This document shows positions 1-11,504 of a stretch of 64,000 bases of DNA, in pieces. Position numbers and translations under genes: made by a program. This stretch comes from Cladopsammia gracilis. Lineage: Eukaryota; Cnidaria; Anthozoa; Scleractinia; Dendrophylliidae. The first letter of the stretch is position 1. The number at the start of each line of letters is the position of its first letter. The DNA lies in assembly GCA_022457155.1 (NCBI GenBank), contig JAJGOT010000682.1, forward strand, positions 250,501 through 314,500. The letters are read 5' to 3'. The notes below the pieces were generated by a model. The model did not search any database. It saw only the letters and a list, made by a program, of their open reading frames with translations, and had not been told where the DNA came from.

Positions 1-105
1 CACAGATTGTCATGTGTTTTTTTTAGAATGGTTAGTAAGATTGAAATGACGTGCGACTGGTTTGGATGCGTCTTTGTCATTGTTTTCAACGTCTCGGAGA
101 TGTTC

Positions 106-940
106 TTCTCAAACTCATTAATAATTCACGAGTTATTCAGCCAATAAAAATGGCTAAATTCGTCACGTGCATGAGTTTTGATACCCAATGAAAACCCAGA
201 TGAAAACTACGTGTGCTTTGGATCACATATCCAAACCACACGTAGTTTTCATCTGATTCCTCATTGGATATCTTGATTCGCGCATCAAAACAAAAGAAAT
301 TAAACAAAACAACAGTTTATTTTTGCACCGTTAACAACAATGCTAATTTCACAATTTGACAGCGAAAAATAAACAACACTTTTCCTCGTAGTATCTTTTA
401 TCTCGGCGTCGAGACAGCGACGGAAAACGACAGATTTCGCAAACAGTATTATTTATAAAATAACGTTTCTACCATTTACCGTTTATCCTCGGCTTGTAGT
501 GGATTCAGCGCTTCGCTTCCCACAATTTCAACAAGGTGCTTTCCACTCGCGAAAAATTTTGACTGCCCATTTGTTTTTGTAGACTGTTGACTTCGGAATA
601 CTCTCCTTTAACAAGTTCGACTCATCTGCAGTTTTTGGGCTACGAAAACGGCCTTCGTTGCTTTCTTCAAGTGACGCTGCCATCTTTCAGAAAGAATGCA
701 CGCACTGACGCCCAGATACAAATATTTAAACCAACGCTCAAGATTTGCATTATTCATACCTCAGGACAATGTGGCATTGTTTGAGAAGCTATATCAAAAA
801 CTCGTGCTTCGGGTTTCATCAGGGGCTCCAAACACCTGGAAACAATAAAAGCACTCGGCCGAAGCGGCCTCGCGCTTTCATCTGTTTCTCGGTGTTTGGA
901 ACCCCTGATGAAATCCTCGCACTCGTTGTTGATATATTAC
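106..940. repeat. Crypton-derived interspersed repeat, copy A
   Basis: This is the first of three related copies (others at 4661-5770 and 33383-34428). All begin TTCTCAAACTCATTAATAAT or a near match and end in a variant of GTTGATATATTAC. A 5' hairpin at about 172-272 has arms containing AACTACGTGTG and CACACGTAGTT. A 3' hairpin at about 808-925 has arms containing CCAAACACC and GGTGTTTGG around a GGCCGAAGCGGCC core. The minus strand holds an ORF remnant beginning MAASLEE that is shorter than in copy B through internal deletion. The link to Crypton/QRICH1-ZMYM recombinases comes from copies B and C. Confidence 0.7.
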
Positions 941-1800
941 ATGAAACCGGTCGCCCAGTCTGCTCCCTGTTTCGCCAATGTATATCTTTTTGCAAAATGT
1001 ACATGTCATATATGCAGTAGATAACATTTACAGAGGTGCATGTGAAACGATCAGTGATTTTGATAGATCGTTTGGGTCCCGTTATTTTGTCCGTGTTTTG
1101 AATGAAAGTGTTACATCGTGTGCGTGTGCATTTAAAAGTTCCCGATTCCTCGTCAGATTTCAGTGCACTCGTAACTAGAAAGTTGCCTATGTTTTTGTCA
1201 CGTTTGAATGATATTGGTGGGGATTGCGAAAATTTCTGCCAGTTTCAGGATCGTTTTAGAGTAATTATTTTTTATTTAAATGATGCTTTTGACTGTGTTG
1301 TTGTGTCGATGGTAAGTGAGGGTGAATGGAATTCTCTCGTTCTTTTCCTTCTGTGACGTTTGTAGAGCTGATTGTCTGTCGATCTGTTGCGCACGTTCTT
1401 GGCCCGTATTAACAACAGAGTCAGGGTACCCACTTTTCTTGAAAAACTGGCACCGGCATTTCTTCTGATTTGTTGGAAAAATCAGAGTCATCACTACATA
1501 GACGTCGAAGTCTGAGAAATTGAGAATGGCGTTTTTAACTTGCGATGGATGTGAGGATGAATGTAACAGATAACTGTGGGAATCTGTAGGTTTGTAGTGC
1601 ACACTTGTGGATAAACTGTTGCCGTTGATTGAAATATTAATGTAAAGAAAAGCGACTGAGAAGGGTCTCCCAGGGGTTTGGGGGAACAAGGGAACATGGC
1701 CAATTTCAAGGGGAACAGAGAAAAAATCTTAGGGAACACAGGAACCTTGAAACAGTTTTGCGGATCACGGGAACAAACATTGTCAACATTGTAAAGGGGA
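941..1800. other. no gene seen
   Basis: No supported coding exon, RNA gene or clear repeat here. The short open frames have no recognisable domain. The last 120 bases contain several GGGAAC repeats leading into the minisatellite. Confidence 0.5.
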
Positions 1801-2192
1801 ATCTGAAAGTAATGGCCCACCCGAAAGTAATGGCCCACCCTAAAGTAACGGTCCACGCGAAAGTAACAGGCTACCCGAAAGAAACGGTCCACCTGAAAGT
1901 AATGGTCCACCCGAAAGTAACGGTCTACCCGAAAATAACGGGCTACCCGAAAGTAACGGACTACCCGAAAGTAACGTTAATTTTCAGATCCTTCTAGTGA
2001 TTCCCGAAAGTAGCGGTTCACCCGAAAAGTAACGGTCTACCCGAAAGTAACGACCCACCCGAAAGTAATGGTCTGCCCGAAAGTAACGGACTACCCGAAA
2101 GTAACGGTCCACCCGAAAGTAACGGACTACCCGAAAGTAACGGTCCACCCGAAAATAACGGTCTACCCGAAAGTAACGACCCAACCTAAAGT
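1801..2192. repeat. 18-bp minisatellite (CCCGAAAGTAACGGTCCA type)
   Basis: About twenty imperfect copies of an 18-bp unit resembling CCCGAAAGTAACGGTCCA, interrupted at about 1978-2004 by unrelated sequence. Isolated units reappear at 2677-2720 and near 2937. The 105-bp array and the MITE therefore probably inserted into, or expanded within, one longer minisatellite. Confidence 0.9.
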
Positions 2193-2193
2193 A

Positions 2194-2610
2194 CCATAGT
2201 GACGTCTCCATGCAGATGGAATAGCAAAGTGTTTTACTGTACAAGAATACCAAGGAATACAGAAGAATCAACTGAACAAGAAAGAGAGAATTAAAATACC
2301 ATAGTGACGTCTCCATGGAGATGGAATAGCTTAGTGTTTTACTGTACAAGAATACCAAGGAATACAGAAGAATCAACTGAACGAGAAAAAGAGAATTAAA
2401 ATACCATAGTGACGTCTCCATGGAGATGGAATAGCTTAGTGTTTTACTGTACAAGAATACCAAGGAATACAGAAGAATCAACTGAATGAGAAAGAGAGAA
2501 TTAAAATACCATAGTGACGTCTCCATGGAGATGGAATAGCTTAGTGTTTTACTGTACAAGAATGTCGAAGAATGCAGAAGAATCAATGAGAAAAAGAGAA
2601 TAAAGTGACG
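2194..2610. repeat. 105-bp tandem repeat, four copies
   Basis: CCATAGTGACGTCTCCATG recurs at 2194, 2299, 2404 and 2509, an exact 105-bp period, with few differences between copies. Because 105 is divisible by three, a 200-codon antisense frame stays open across the array. That frame is a by-product of the repeat and shows no protein-family signal. Confidence 0.92.
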
Positions 2611-2738
2611 TTATGCTTATTCCGCGGTTGTGTTTACCATCATTTTTTCTTCAATTACTCACGTTATTTTAGCTGCCCCAAAGTAGCGGCTACCCGAAAG
2701 TAGCGGCTACCCGAACGTTGCAGCCACTTAGGCCTGCT

Positions 2739-2938
2739 AATAGGCCATTTGCACGATGATGTCATATGACTACAACTACCAGAATCCTTCAGTTTTTTGT
2801 TTTGTAGTGCAAATTAGGGCTATTGTTATTTAAACCGCACTGGGATTACAAAATTTAAATAAGAAAGGAAAAACTAAATGAATTCTGGTAGTTCTAGTCA
2901 AATGACACCATCGTGCAAATGGCCTATTCCGAAAGTAA
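2739..2938. mobile_element. MITE with about 50-bp inverted repeats
   Basis: The ends AATAGGCCATTTGCACGATG and CATCGTGCAAATGGCCTATT are inverted repeats continuing inward for about 50 bp. The interior is AT-rich and non-coding. It interrupts the CCCGAAAGTAACGG minisatellite. I could not assign a superfamily or a clear target-site duplication. Confidence 0.8.
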
Positions 2939-4385
2939 CGGGGCCGCTACTTTAGGAACCTACGGTAGTTAATCTGATCTTGAAATCGGACGATTGAGCC
3001 GTCATAGCAAATTACTTAAGCTAAAAAAAGACTCAAAACGTAAGGACTTTACTAATTTACCAGGGTGGTTCATTAATCCTATTCACTCTTGTTAACTGCT
3101 AAACGATCAAACATTGTTCGTCTTGCAGAATGTCGGATAATGTTTACCGAGTCAGTTTATTGAACACAACAAAACAAAGATGTGGGATTGCTCACTCAAT
3201 CACCACGAGATCACTACATAAAACGCGGCTAGCGCGAGGGACGGTAACTAGTATGTTTCCGTTCAGCCGAAAATAGAAGTCTTTTGGGAAGAGATCAGCC
3301 TGTGAATATAACCGCCTCTTGTCACTCCCAGCCGAAAGGGGCGTCGTGCGGTGAGGTCCTGGCGGACGCCCTTTGCGGCCGGGAGAGAGGCGGCTGTTAG
3401 ACAAATGAATGTGTACGTTGTTTTGGCAAAAATATTTAGGATCTTTTCTGTTAAAAGCAGGACATCGGTATATTTTCAGTAGTCTTTTTAGCGTTTCTAT
3501 GCACCTAGTGTTTTTGCATCCAAAAACATAATTTAAATAATGTTTACATTTTAACTAGTGATATCTTATGGAACAGTACAAGAATTTCCTGAAAAGAAAA
3601 GTAGAAAGTAAAGACACTTACGTGCGCCCCGTGCTTACGTAAACGGGACACTGGAAGAAGAAACACTGAACTTGGTCGGAACAAACCTGTAAAACGTCGC
3701 GGTGAAATTTGGTATTTCAACATTTGTAGCATTATCACACAATCGATGGCAAAGAGAGTTAATACTTTTCTTACTGCTGATGGGGAATAGTTTTACAATA
3801 GCAACAGGGCTGCGACAAGAGATACTAATCTCTTGGCTGTGATCACTGCCAAGAGTGGTGTTTGTAAGAAACATAACTAAGGTCTATTCGCCGAAAGATG
3901 TCGCGCTGCCAGTTATACAAAATTGTACACACTTTGATACAGAAAAAATAAAACTGGATATTTAATTGTTAGTTGTTCTTTTCCATGCCATATTTATTAT
4001 TTTATCAGAGGCCATACACTATATCTAAAAAACACCCTCATGGTTTCCGACACTATCTTGGTCAGAAGGCGAGTGTCTTATGCAACTGGTGGAGCTGCCA
4101 GCTACGAGTTTACGTTATGATATCGTGGTACACATCTGTGCAAGATAAGTTTTCAGTGGGAATTTTATTCACCACTAAACAATTTAAGACGCCCTAACTA
4201 ACATTTATAGATTTAAATTGTGAAGAAGCATGGAAAAGGTAAAACAATTTTTTTTACTGGTTGATGCTCTCTTGTAGTTGTATGGGCAATATTTTAAAAG
4301 CCTGATTTTGTTCAAACTAACGTTTTTCGCATTGAGTTGACTTGATATTACGATAAAACGTAAAATTGAGTTTGCTTTAACATGG
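2939..4385. other. no gene seen
   Basis: AT-rich sequence with one GC-rich patch (about 3300-3390). I see no supported exon, RNA or mobile-element ends. Confidence 0.45.
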
Positions 4386-4508
4386 ATGGCAGTCCAGTTC
4401 AGTTCCGACGACGGAAATGTAAACCTCAAAAAACTCTTCCGAGGCGATGATGTCACCCTCAATGGTAGAGCAGTGAAGATTCTGCAGTCAGATCCTATTA
4501 GGAAATTG
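4386..4508 (+). CDS. candidate first exon, unknown product
   Basis: An ATG opens a 41-codon frame beginning MAVQFSSDDGN that runs directly into a good splice donor (GTGAGT at 4509). Composition is protein-like (charged, no low complexity), but I recognise no domain and found no downstream partner exon. The same stretch is open on the opposite strand, so it may be chance. Confidence 0.2.
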
Positions 4509-4574
4509 GTGAGTGTCAACCACTTCCACTGTTTAATTTCTTTCACCAGATCATGGGTTTCTCTCTATCTAGTA

Positions 4575-4660
4575 AGGGATGGACCATTTTATTTTTGAGG
4601 GGGGGGGGTTGGGCAATTACCAAAAAAAAATCCTGCACAGCAAAAGTCAAGAAAAAAAAA
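4575..4660. repeat. G/A-rich dispersed repeat (inverted relative to 44690-44835)
   Basis: Contains GGGATGGACCATTTT, a G-run, TTGGGCAATT and A-runs. The inverted order is present at about 44690-44835 (CCCAACCCCC, AAAATGGTCCATCCC). It is a member of a dispersed, A-run-rich repeat family abutting Crypton-like copy B. Confidence 0.6.
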
Positions 4661-5770
4661 TTCTCAAACTCATTAATAATTCACGAGTTATTCAGCCAAT
4701 AAAAATGGCTAAATTCGTCACGTGCATGAGTTTTGATACCCAATGAAAACCCAGATGAAAACTACGTGTGCTTTGGATCACATATCCAAACCACACGTAG
4801 TTTTCATCTGATTCCTCATTGGATATCTTGATTCGCGCATCAAAACAAAAGAAATTAAACAAAACAACAGTTTATTTTTGCACCGTTTACAACAATGCTA
4901 ATTTCACAATTTGCATTGATAGCGAAGCTGAATTAAAAAATAAACAACACCTTTTCTCGTAGTGTCTTTCATCTCGGCGTCGAGACAGCGACGGAAAACG
5001 ACAGATTTCGCAAACAGTATTATTTATAAAATAACGTTTCTACCATTTACCTTTTATCCTCGACTTGTAGTGGATTCATCGCTTCGCTTCCCACAGTTTC
5101 AACAAGATACCTTCGAATTCCACCGATAATGCCACAAAGGATCTTCACTGGATACATCTCCCCTTTATTATTTGCAACCTCTCGGACAAATTTGCCGAGC
5201 CAGTAGTTTAACGAGCAGGCATCCATTCTTTCTAATTCTGAACTCAATGGCTAGACTTTATGCAATTCTTAATAACATTTTAATGCTCCACCCGGATCAA
5301 GTGTACAGGAACTTTAACTTTGCGATTAATCTGCCACTCACGAAACATTTTGATCGCCCATCTAGTTTTGTAAGCTGTTGGCTTAGGAATACTCTCTTCT
5401 AACAACTTCAATTCCTCTTCTCCACTTTTGGCTTTTCGAAAACTGACGGCCTTCGATGTGCTCCTCGACAGACGCTGCCATCTTCAAACGCGCATGAAAG
5501 CGCACTAACACCCAAAATGTAATTAAAAACCAAACCTAAGATTATTCACATTGTCTCAGGAAACACAAAGCCATATCACACTACCCTGTGAAATTGCATT
5601 GTGGCATACTTTGAGAAGCTATATCAAAAACTCGTGCTTCGGGTTTCATCAGGGGTTCCAAACACCTCGAAACAATAAAAGCACTCGGCCGAAGCGGCCT
5701 CGTGCTTTCATCTGTTTCTCGGTGTTTGGAACCCCTGATGAAACCCTCGCACTTGTTGTTGATATATTAC
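4661..5770. repeat. Crypton-derived interspersed repeat, copy B
   Basis: The longest copy (1110 bp), with the same ends and hairpins as copy A. On the minus strand, 5247-5047 encodes a segment containing LNYWLGKFVREV and CGIIGGIRRYL and ending LQVEDKR before a possible splice donor (GTAAATG). This matches the style of the N-terminal core-binding region of Crypton/QRICH1/ZMYM-family tyrosine recombinases. Upstream minus-strand pieces (MAASVEEH, then IPKPTAYKTRWAIKMFREW in another frame) look like the preceding part, broken by a frameshift. There is no catalytic domain, so the copy is non-autonomous. Confidence 0.7.
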
Positions 5771-6147
5771 ATCATGCACAGTGGGCCAGGGAAAATAAAT
5801 TCGAGCAAGCCTTTCTACTGGTAGGATCCTGTTAGAGCAAATAAAAAGGTAATCTGTAATTTTTGTCAATTTTATTTCAACAGACCAAAAATGCTGTTAA
5901 ACTGTTTGTAAAATAATTCACCTCTTTGTGTTTCATATCATAAATATCAAAAATACAACATTTCCATCCATCTCTTGTAGTAAAACATAAATTTGAACCA
6001 TTTCACTGAATCTGGTATAATATAAAAATCATGTCTTAAAATATCATTTATATTTAAATATAACTTGTATTATAAAATAACTTTTAGCTATGTTCAACAT
6101 ATCTCATACATATTTATTAAATAACAATAACTGTAATGTTATGTTTC
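5771..6147. other. AT-rich spacer
   Basis: Very AT-rich sequence with no exon, RNA or repeat that I can support. Confidence 0.5.
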
Positions 6148-6545
6148 TGCCCCTTGTTGTGCCACTTCTTCCACTTCTGCCCCTTGTTGTGCCACTTCTG
6201 CCCCTTGTTCTGCCCCTTGTTGTGCCACTTCTGCCCCTTGTTCTGCCCCTTGTTCTGCCACTTCTGCCCCTTGTTCTGCCACTTGTTCTGCCCCTTGTTC
6301 TGCTACTTCTGCCCCTTGTTCTGCCACTTGTTCTGCCACTTCTGCCCCTTGTTCTGCCACTTCTGCCCCTTGTTCTGCCCCTTGTTCTGCCACTTCTGCC
6401 CCTTGTTCTGCCACTTCTGCCTCTTGTTCTGCCACTTCTGCCCCTTGTTCTGCCCCTTGTTCTGCCACTTCTGCCCCTTGTTCTGCCACTTCTTCCACTT
6501 CTGCCCCTTGTTCTGTCACTTCTTCTGCTTCTGCCCGTGCCCCTC
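6148..6545. repeat. 9/12-bp modular minisatellite
   Basis: Built from two interchangeable modules, CTGCCACTT (9 bp) and CTGCCCCTTGTT (12 bp). Both are multiples of three, so long frames stay open: hydrophobic LPLVLPLL on the plus strand and AEQGAEVAEQ on the minus strand. The minus-strand frame (6609-6139) starts with a lysine-rich MKKNKKRKK and follows an upstream stop. I treat all these frames as repeat by-products. A C-terminal exon of the neighbouring minus-strand SAM gene is possible but unproven. Confidence 0.85.
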
Positions 6546-6902
6546 CTTCTGCCATTGCTTCTGCTTCTGCGCCTGCTTTACTCTTCTTTCTTTTTTTGTT
6601 TTTTTTCATTTGATTTCTTGCACTTCCTCAGCAGAGATACATGAGAAGCTGAAGAGCCAAACTTCCCTCTAGCTATCTGGACCATTTGGTTTGCCCTTTC
6701 CAAAATGGTGCCAATCTCTCCTTCAACTCTTAGGATACTGGGCCTGAGCTTGGAATAAAATTCCCAAGTTTCAAGGAGGCCTATAACAGTGTGAATATAG
6801 AAATTAATAAGCAGTACATGTAATTTTTAAGCAAATGAAATATCTTCGCAGTAATGTACCCAACTTAAAGCAGTTGAGAAAAGCAAGCCTGAAAAAAATT
6901 AT

Positions 6903-6974
6903 GGCTTGAACGGGATTCGAACCCATGACCTCTGCGATACCGGTGCAATCGCTCTACCACTGAGCTATCAAGCC
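6903..6974 (-). tRNA. tRNA-like sequence (Thr-GGT-like), possibly SINE-derived
   Basis: A 72-bp cloverleaf-like sequence on the minus strand. The 7-bp acceptor arm (GGCTTGA/TCAAGCC) and D arm (GCTC..GAGC) are good, and the T arm contains GGGTTCGAATCCC. The anticodon arm is weak: the best reading puts GGT at the anticodon with C at position 33 instead of T. The flank downstream in its own sense carries a T-run then CAGGCTT, echoing the acceptor end. A tRNA-derived repeat or pseudogene is therefore as likely as a working tRNA. Confidence 0.5.
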
Positions 6975-7224
6975 AAGGAGTTTGGCCATTTGTGAGTTCG
7001 TTATATACCCGTAGATGGAGAGGATATGAGATGAATATATAAAATTCATATATTTGACGTACTGCGGATAGCCGGGGTACAGAAACATGACTTTCATATA
7101 ATTTCATATATACATCTCAGTACATGTACTATTGGAGTTGAAGAAATTATTGTTAAAGTGATTCCTGTGAATGCATGGATACATAAAAACTGATATTTTA
7201 TATAACAAGTGTATTCATGCTCAC

Positions 7225-8046
7225 CTTCTTTGACAGGGGTGCCACACAATGCGATCTGCTCATCGCACTGTTGCCTTGCTTCCTTTGCCAAATTATGCGC
7301 CTTTTCTATGCCCTCGGTAAATTTGCACAGGGAATCGTACATATTCCGTGGGATTTCCTGCCCATCTTCAGCCTCCAAGCAGCTTTGAACTTGAGGGTAG
7401 CGCTCACACATCTGCTGATGTAGCCCCCAAACGCTTTGGCCTCTGTAATATGGGGTCCACTTTGATAATGCACACTTTTGTGCTGAGGCAATCATCAGGG
7501 AAATTCGCTGTTAGCGCATTCTTCTGCACCAAAGTTCGCATTCTCTAAGAGACTTTGAAAACTGCATCCTGTATTCTGCCATTTGTAAAATAAATGTATT
7601 TGAGAAAGTTTGAAATGGGTTCAGTGGGTTATCATAACAGAGGTTCTGGTATTTAACCTTCAAGGCTTTTGAAGAAACCACGATATTTCCTTGGCCATCT
7701 CTGGTGTGAAAAAAGTCCTTAAATCCGGGCCGTAAGGACAGCACCACAGAGGAACTGGATGTCTTGTAAGATGTGGTACCAGTAGAACATGCAGCATTTG
7801 ATGATGGTGGTGCACTTTTTTCTTCTCTGCGTTCCAAAGAGCATACTCCCGTTTCAACCTCTTTAGCTGGATTTTGCTTAACCCAAATTCTTTCGCATCT
7901 TCCTCGTCTATATCCTGTAAATGTTCAATCTTCTCTACACCTTGCTTAATAAAAGCATCTTTAAAGTTTTCGAGGGACGTTTTCTTTAGAAAGGACAAAA
8001 ACTGATCATCACGATCATTGACCGTGTTTACCTCGACGTCCGCCAT
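7225..8046 (-). pseudogene. SAM-domain protein gene, broken
   Basis: From ATG 8046 (MADVEV; an alternative in-frame ATG lies at 8106) the minus strand encodes a sterile alpha motif-like domain. FLSFLKKTSLENF, then IDEEDAKEFGLS and KRLKREY follow the SAM helix pattern. The frame fails at an A-run near 7820 and a second frame carries on (SSNAACSTGTTSYKTSSSS, FKDFFHTRDGQGN). That frame meets a stop at 7511-7513, then continues as KWTPYYRGQSVWGLHQQM to a good donor (GTGAGC) at 7225. A frameshift plus a stop suggests a pseudogene or unrecognised small introns. It is arranged head-to-head with the plus-strand gene at 8119. SAM domains mediate protein-protein interaction; no specific function can be given. 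Confidence 0.5.
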
Positions 8047-8118
8047 CTTGGAAAAAGGCCAGGTTGCCAAATACAATGCAGTCTTGTTTTCAGTCTTACT
8101 CGACATTTGATCGGGAAA
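8047..8118. promoter_or_regulatory. candidate bidirectional promoter
   Basis: Only 72 bp separate the divergent ATGs at 8046 (minus) and 8119 (plus). If the alternative minus start at 8106 is used, the gap is 12 bp. No TATA box is obvious. The inference rests on divergent geometry alone. Confidence 0.3.
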
Positions 8119-10250
8119 ATGGCGCCAACGACAAGGGGAAGAGATGTTCATCGAAATTTCAATTCAGCTTTCCTTGGTTTCAAGAATATAGAAGTATCAG
8201 TGTGTAACATGACTGTTACTCAAGCTCGTGAAATGTTGTTAGAGAAATCGCGATCGACAATATCTGAATTATCAAGAACCAGAATAGAATCCTGGGTCAG
8301 TCTTCTTGATGAGCTGCGCGTAAATCCCTGCCTGCCATTTGAAGCAGCATACCAGGAGTATGCAGCTAAAATTAGTACCGTGGCACTTTCACAGGACCAA
8401 AAAAGTGCAAGAGTTGTGTTTCGACATACGCTTTTATCGAAAAGCAGACTTCCAGTGATCATCGCCCATGCTAAAGGACAAAGGTATTTTATAGTTCAGA
8501 ATTATGGGGGAGGGGGGAGTGGGGTTGTTTGGTTTTGTTATATTTTATATATAAAGTATTAAAATGGAGAGCTCTTGCTCGAAAAGTGGGAACATGTCAT
8601 GTTTTTTTCAACAAACTTTATACCTTAAACTGTGATTTGTGCAACAGAATTGATGCCAAGATAATATAAAAACTTTATGTATATGAGGAGGGGATGGGGC
8701 TTTATTGACAATGGGCACTTATAAATGGGGGAAGAGAGCCCATTGTATTGTGTTGTGGCCGCTTTTATAATTTAAGCTTTATATAATTATTATTCTGTAT
8801 ATCGTCCTAGATTTGTATGTCTACAAGAAAAGCCTCTAGATTTCATACCTCTCTGGAAGAGCATAGATAAGGTGTTGGACACAGATGAGCAAGAAACCCC
8901 AGAAATACCTTTAGCAATATCAGTTTATTTGAAGACAATCATGAATTTGATGTCATCTGCAAAGGACAGAGCTATACTTCAGTTTGTGCTGGGTGCCATT
9001 TATTCCAACAGTCAGCTGAGGTATGCATTTGGATACACTTCCAAAACTGCAAATGCAATAAGCAAAGAAGTCCAAGACTTCATCACACAGGCAGAGATTG
9101 AAACAAGTAGGTCTACCTGTTTGTCAGAGTCAGAGTTTTCAGAAACAATTACAAAACTGGCAAATAGCATTGAAAAATGTGAAAGCATGTTGGAAAGAAA
9201 ACGAAAGCGCCTTAGTGAGGAAGAGATTGATGAGAGGGAATTTGACATAGGGAACAAAAAGAAACGTTTGAATGACATGCATCAAAATGCCAAACATTTT
9301 AAGTCAATTTGCAAAGAAACACTTTTCTAAATGGAAAAACACCCTAAAAGTACAAAGTGGAAAGAAGTTGGGCAAGTACACTACAAATAGAGGTGCTGAA
9401 CGTGCAATTTACTCTGTACTGGCTGAGCGGCTCAAAGCACACAGAAGGCGTTGGGGAGATGAGGGCACAGGTTATATTGAAGGTGATGAGAAAAGGCTTC
9501 ATAAAAGGGAGATGAGGAGAATTGCCAATAAGTATCTTGCTGCCAAGGGTCTTCCTCTCATTAAGAGTACTGAAACTGTGAGGTCATGGGGAAGGCCACG
9601 GAACAAATCTAGTCGCCAAGCCAAACAACACTGTGGCCAAAACCTTTGGGCATTTGTCAAATCACAGAAGAAGTCTGGGCAAAGGCATGTCAATGTCCAT
9701 TATAACCGTGCACATATTAAACACTATACCAGACTTGCATTTTGAAAGTCTTTAGTAGATTTGTCCAAATATGTTGTACGCCGAGCTATGGATGATAAGG
9801 CCTATGTCAGATGTGGCACCTCAGAGGGATTTTCACGCCCACTCCATCGTCCCATCCAGCCAGCTACAACACCATTTGAAATGCCATCCAGTGATTATCC
9901 TGATACTGTGGGATACGTCTCTCCAGGGGTTATCCTTTTAGTCAATGAAATGGAGGAAGTTGAACACCAAGGCAGGGACAAGTTCACCCGACAGATGTCA
10001 CCGTCACAGTTACCTGTAAGCCAAAACATGTGTACCCCAGCTCTGCAACAAATTGGGCAAATGACATGTTTTCTGTCCGGTATTGTATGCGCAAAGAACA
10101 TGAGGTGGAAAGAGAAAGTCAATTAACCCTCCCAGATTAAGTTTTGCATGTCTTGGTTATGCTAAGAGACACCCTCCTACAGTATGAGCTGATGAGCATC
10201 CCAGATGATTATCTCCGAGCCTGTGAGGGAGGTGATCATTTGGCTAGATA
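8119..10250 (+). pseudogene. 5' exons of a large multicopy-type gene, decayed
   Basis: Exon 1 is 8119-8483 (MAPTTRGRDVHRN.., donor GTATTT). Phase-compatible exon 2 starts at 8811 after TCCTAG. It contains a charged helical part (ERKRKRLSEEEIDERE) and then a basic part (GRPRNKSSRQAKQH). A C-terminal block follows with DDKAYVRCGTSEGFSRP and DTVGYVSPGVILLVNE. The reading shifts frame near 9310, meets TGA at 9743-9745, shifts again near 9990, and meets stops at 10138 and 10248. I recognise the overall pattern as an uncharacterised, repeatedly copied cnidarian gene family, possibly transposon-borne. No enzymatic motif is seen in this half. Confidence 0.55.
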
Positions 10251-10664
10251 GAAATTGCGTCATGATGTCTTGATTAAACGTCTGGACATACGTCTCTCAG
10301 CACTGAACTGTGTGGAATCTGTACAGCCAATTTTTGTGATGATCATGAATTTGAAAGGTCAGCTCTCCAAAATTGGTATTTAAACAAAACATCTTTATAT
10401 AAAATGTGATTATAATACATATTAAGTATATTGTTAGTATCCCCTCCTTTAATATACCATTGCCTATCAACCAATCAAACATCAGGATTCGCAATATACA
10501 CGTAACATAGCAGGTTTTTAATAATTGATAAAAGATTATGATAGTTTTGAGTTTTGAATTCTAAAGTATCATGAGCTATCATGTGCCCTTTCACCAAGGC
10601 TAATTACATATAAGATGCTTTTATATTTAAGGTATACAGTTTATTACTCTTAAATTTGTCATAG

Positions 10665-11203
10665 GTGAAATGCTTGCACATCATGAGGTACTTTCTGCTG
10701 AAGCACAGAATACATCCTACTCTGCAGCTACTGCAAGCTGTAAAGAAATTAGAATCCATCTTGAGACCAGTGGTCTGCCTCAACACAAGTTAGTTCAAGT
10801 TATTTTATATATTATATATGTTGTGGTTCAAATTTTTCCTCGGTTTAAAATTTTTTAAACTAATTTGATCTTCATTTTCCTTTGTTCAAGATTATGATAA
10901 TGAATACAAGATTAAGAAAAATCAAAAACTGGTTTGAAAAATTTAAAAACAAGGAAAAATTTGAACCACAACATATCTATTGTAATTGTGAATCACAAAT
11001 TAAAATTTACTGTTGTGTATCTGTATACAGTGCACTGTAAAGGGTGATGTTCTTCTTGATAATATCCCATAGACCTATTGACATTCAAACAACCGATGCT
11101 GGCACCGGGGTTTCTACAAATGAGAAGATGAGCCAACTTCGTCTAGCTGAATGTTTTATGATCAATGGGCTGGACCTCCAAGCTAGGTTTCATTATGCAC
11201 CAG
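10665..11203 (+). pseudogene. two small internal exons of the same gene
   Basis: Exon 10665-10798 (acceptor ATAG; EMLAHHEVLSAEAQ.., donor GTTAGT) joins in phase to exon 11073-11203 (acceptor CCATAG). The second exon reads PIDIQTTDAGTGVSTNEKM and LAECFMINGLDLQARFHYAP, with donor GTAATA. Both are open and phase-consistent with exon 11505-13179. A MITE (10816-10976) sits in the intron between them. Confidence 0.55.
10816..10976. mobile_element. MITE with TGTGGTTCAAATTTTTCC-type inverted repeats
   Basis: Ends ATATGTTGTGGTTCAAATTT and AAATTTGAACCACAACATAT are perfect inverted repeats extending about 25 bp. The 161-bp element lies in an intron and is non-coding. Confidence 0.8.
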
Positions 11204-11504
11204 GTAATAAATCTTGTGGTATATTAAAATTCTGTAATATAAAGAATGAAATATTGACTTATGGCATTTAAAAAATGTACACTGCCATGAATTTTTTTTT
11301 CCATTAACATTGTATGCACAGGTCTATGTCCATTTAAGTATCAACATGTACACTTGGAGAGGCCAGGTTCAAACAAAAAACCTTCTGTTTGAGAGCCCAG
11401 TGTGTTATTAACCACTAGGCCACTGTGCCTCCACAGTATGTACAGCATACTTTAAACTTTCACTTGTTGAATACACTTTTTAATTTTAAATATCTTTCTT
11501 TCAG

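Noticed and set aside
1984..2586. 200-codon antisense ORF over the 105-bp array
   Set aside because: It exists only because the 105-bp period is a multiple of three; the repeated YSISMETSLWYF composition has no family signal.
6090..6644. 184-codon LPLVLPLL ORF as a membrane protein
   Set aside because: Translation of the 9/12-bp minisatellite; alternative frames are equally open.
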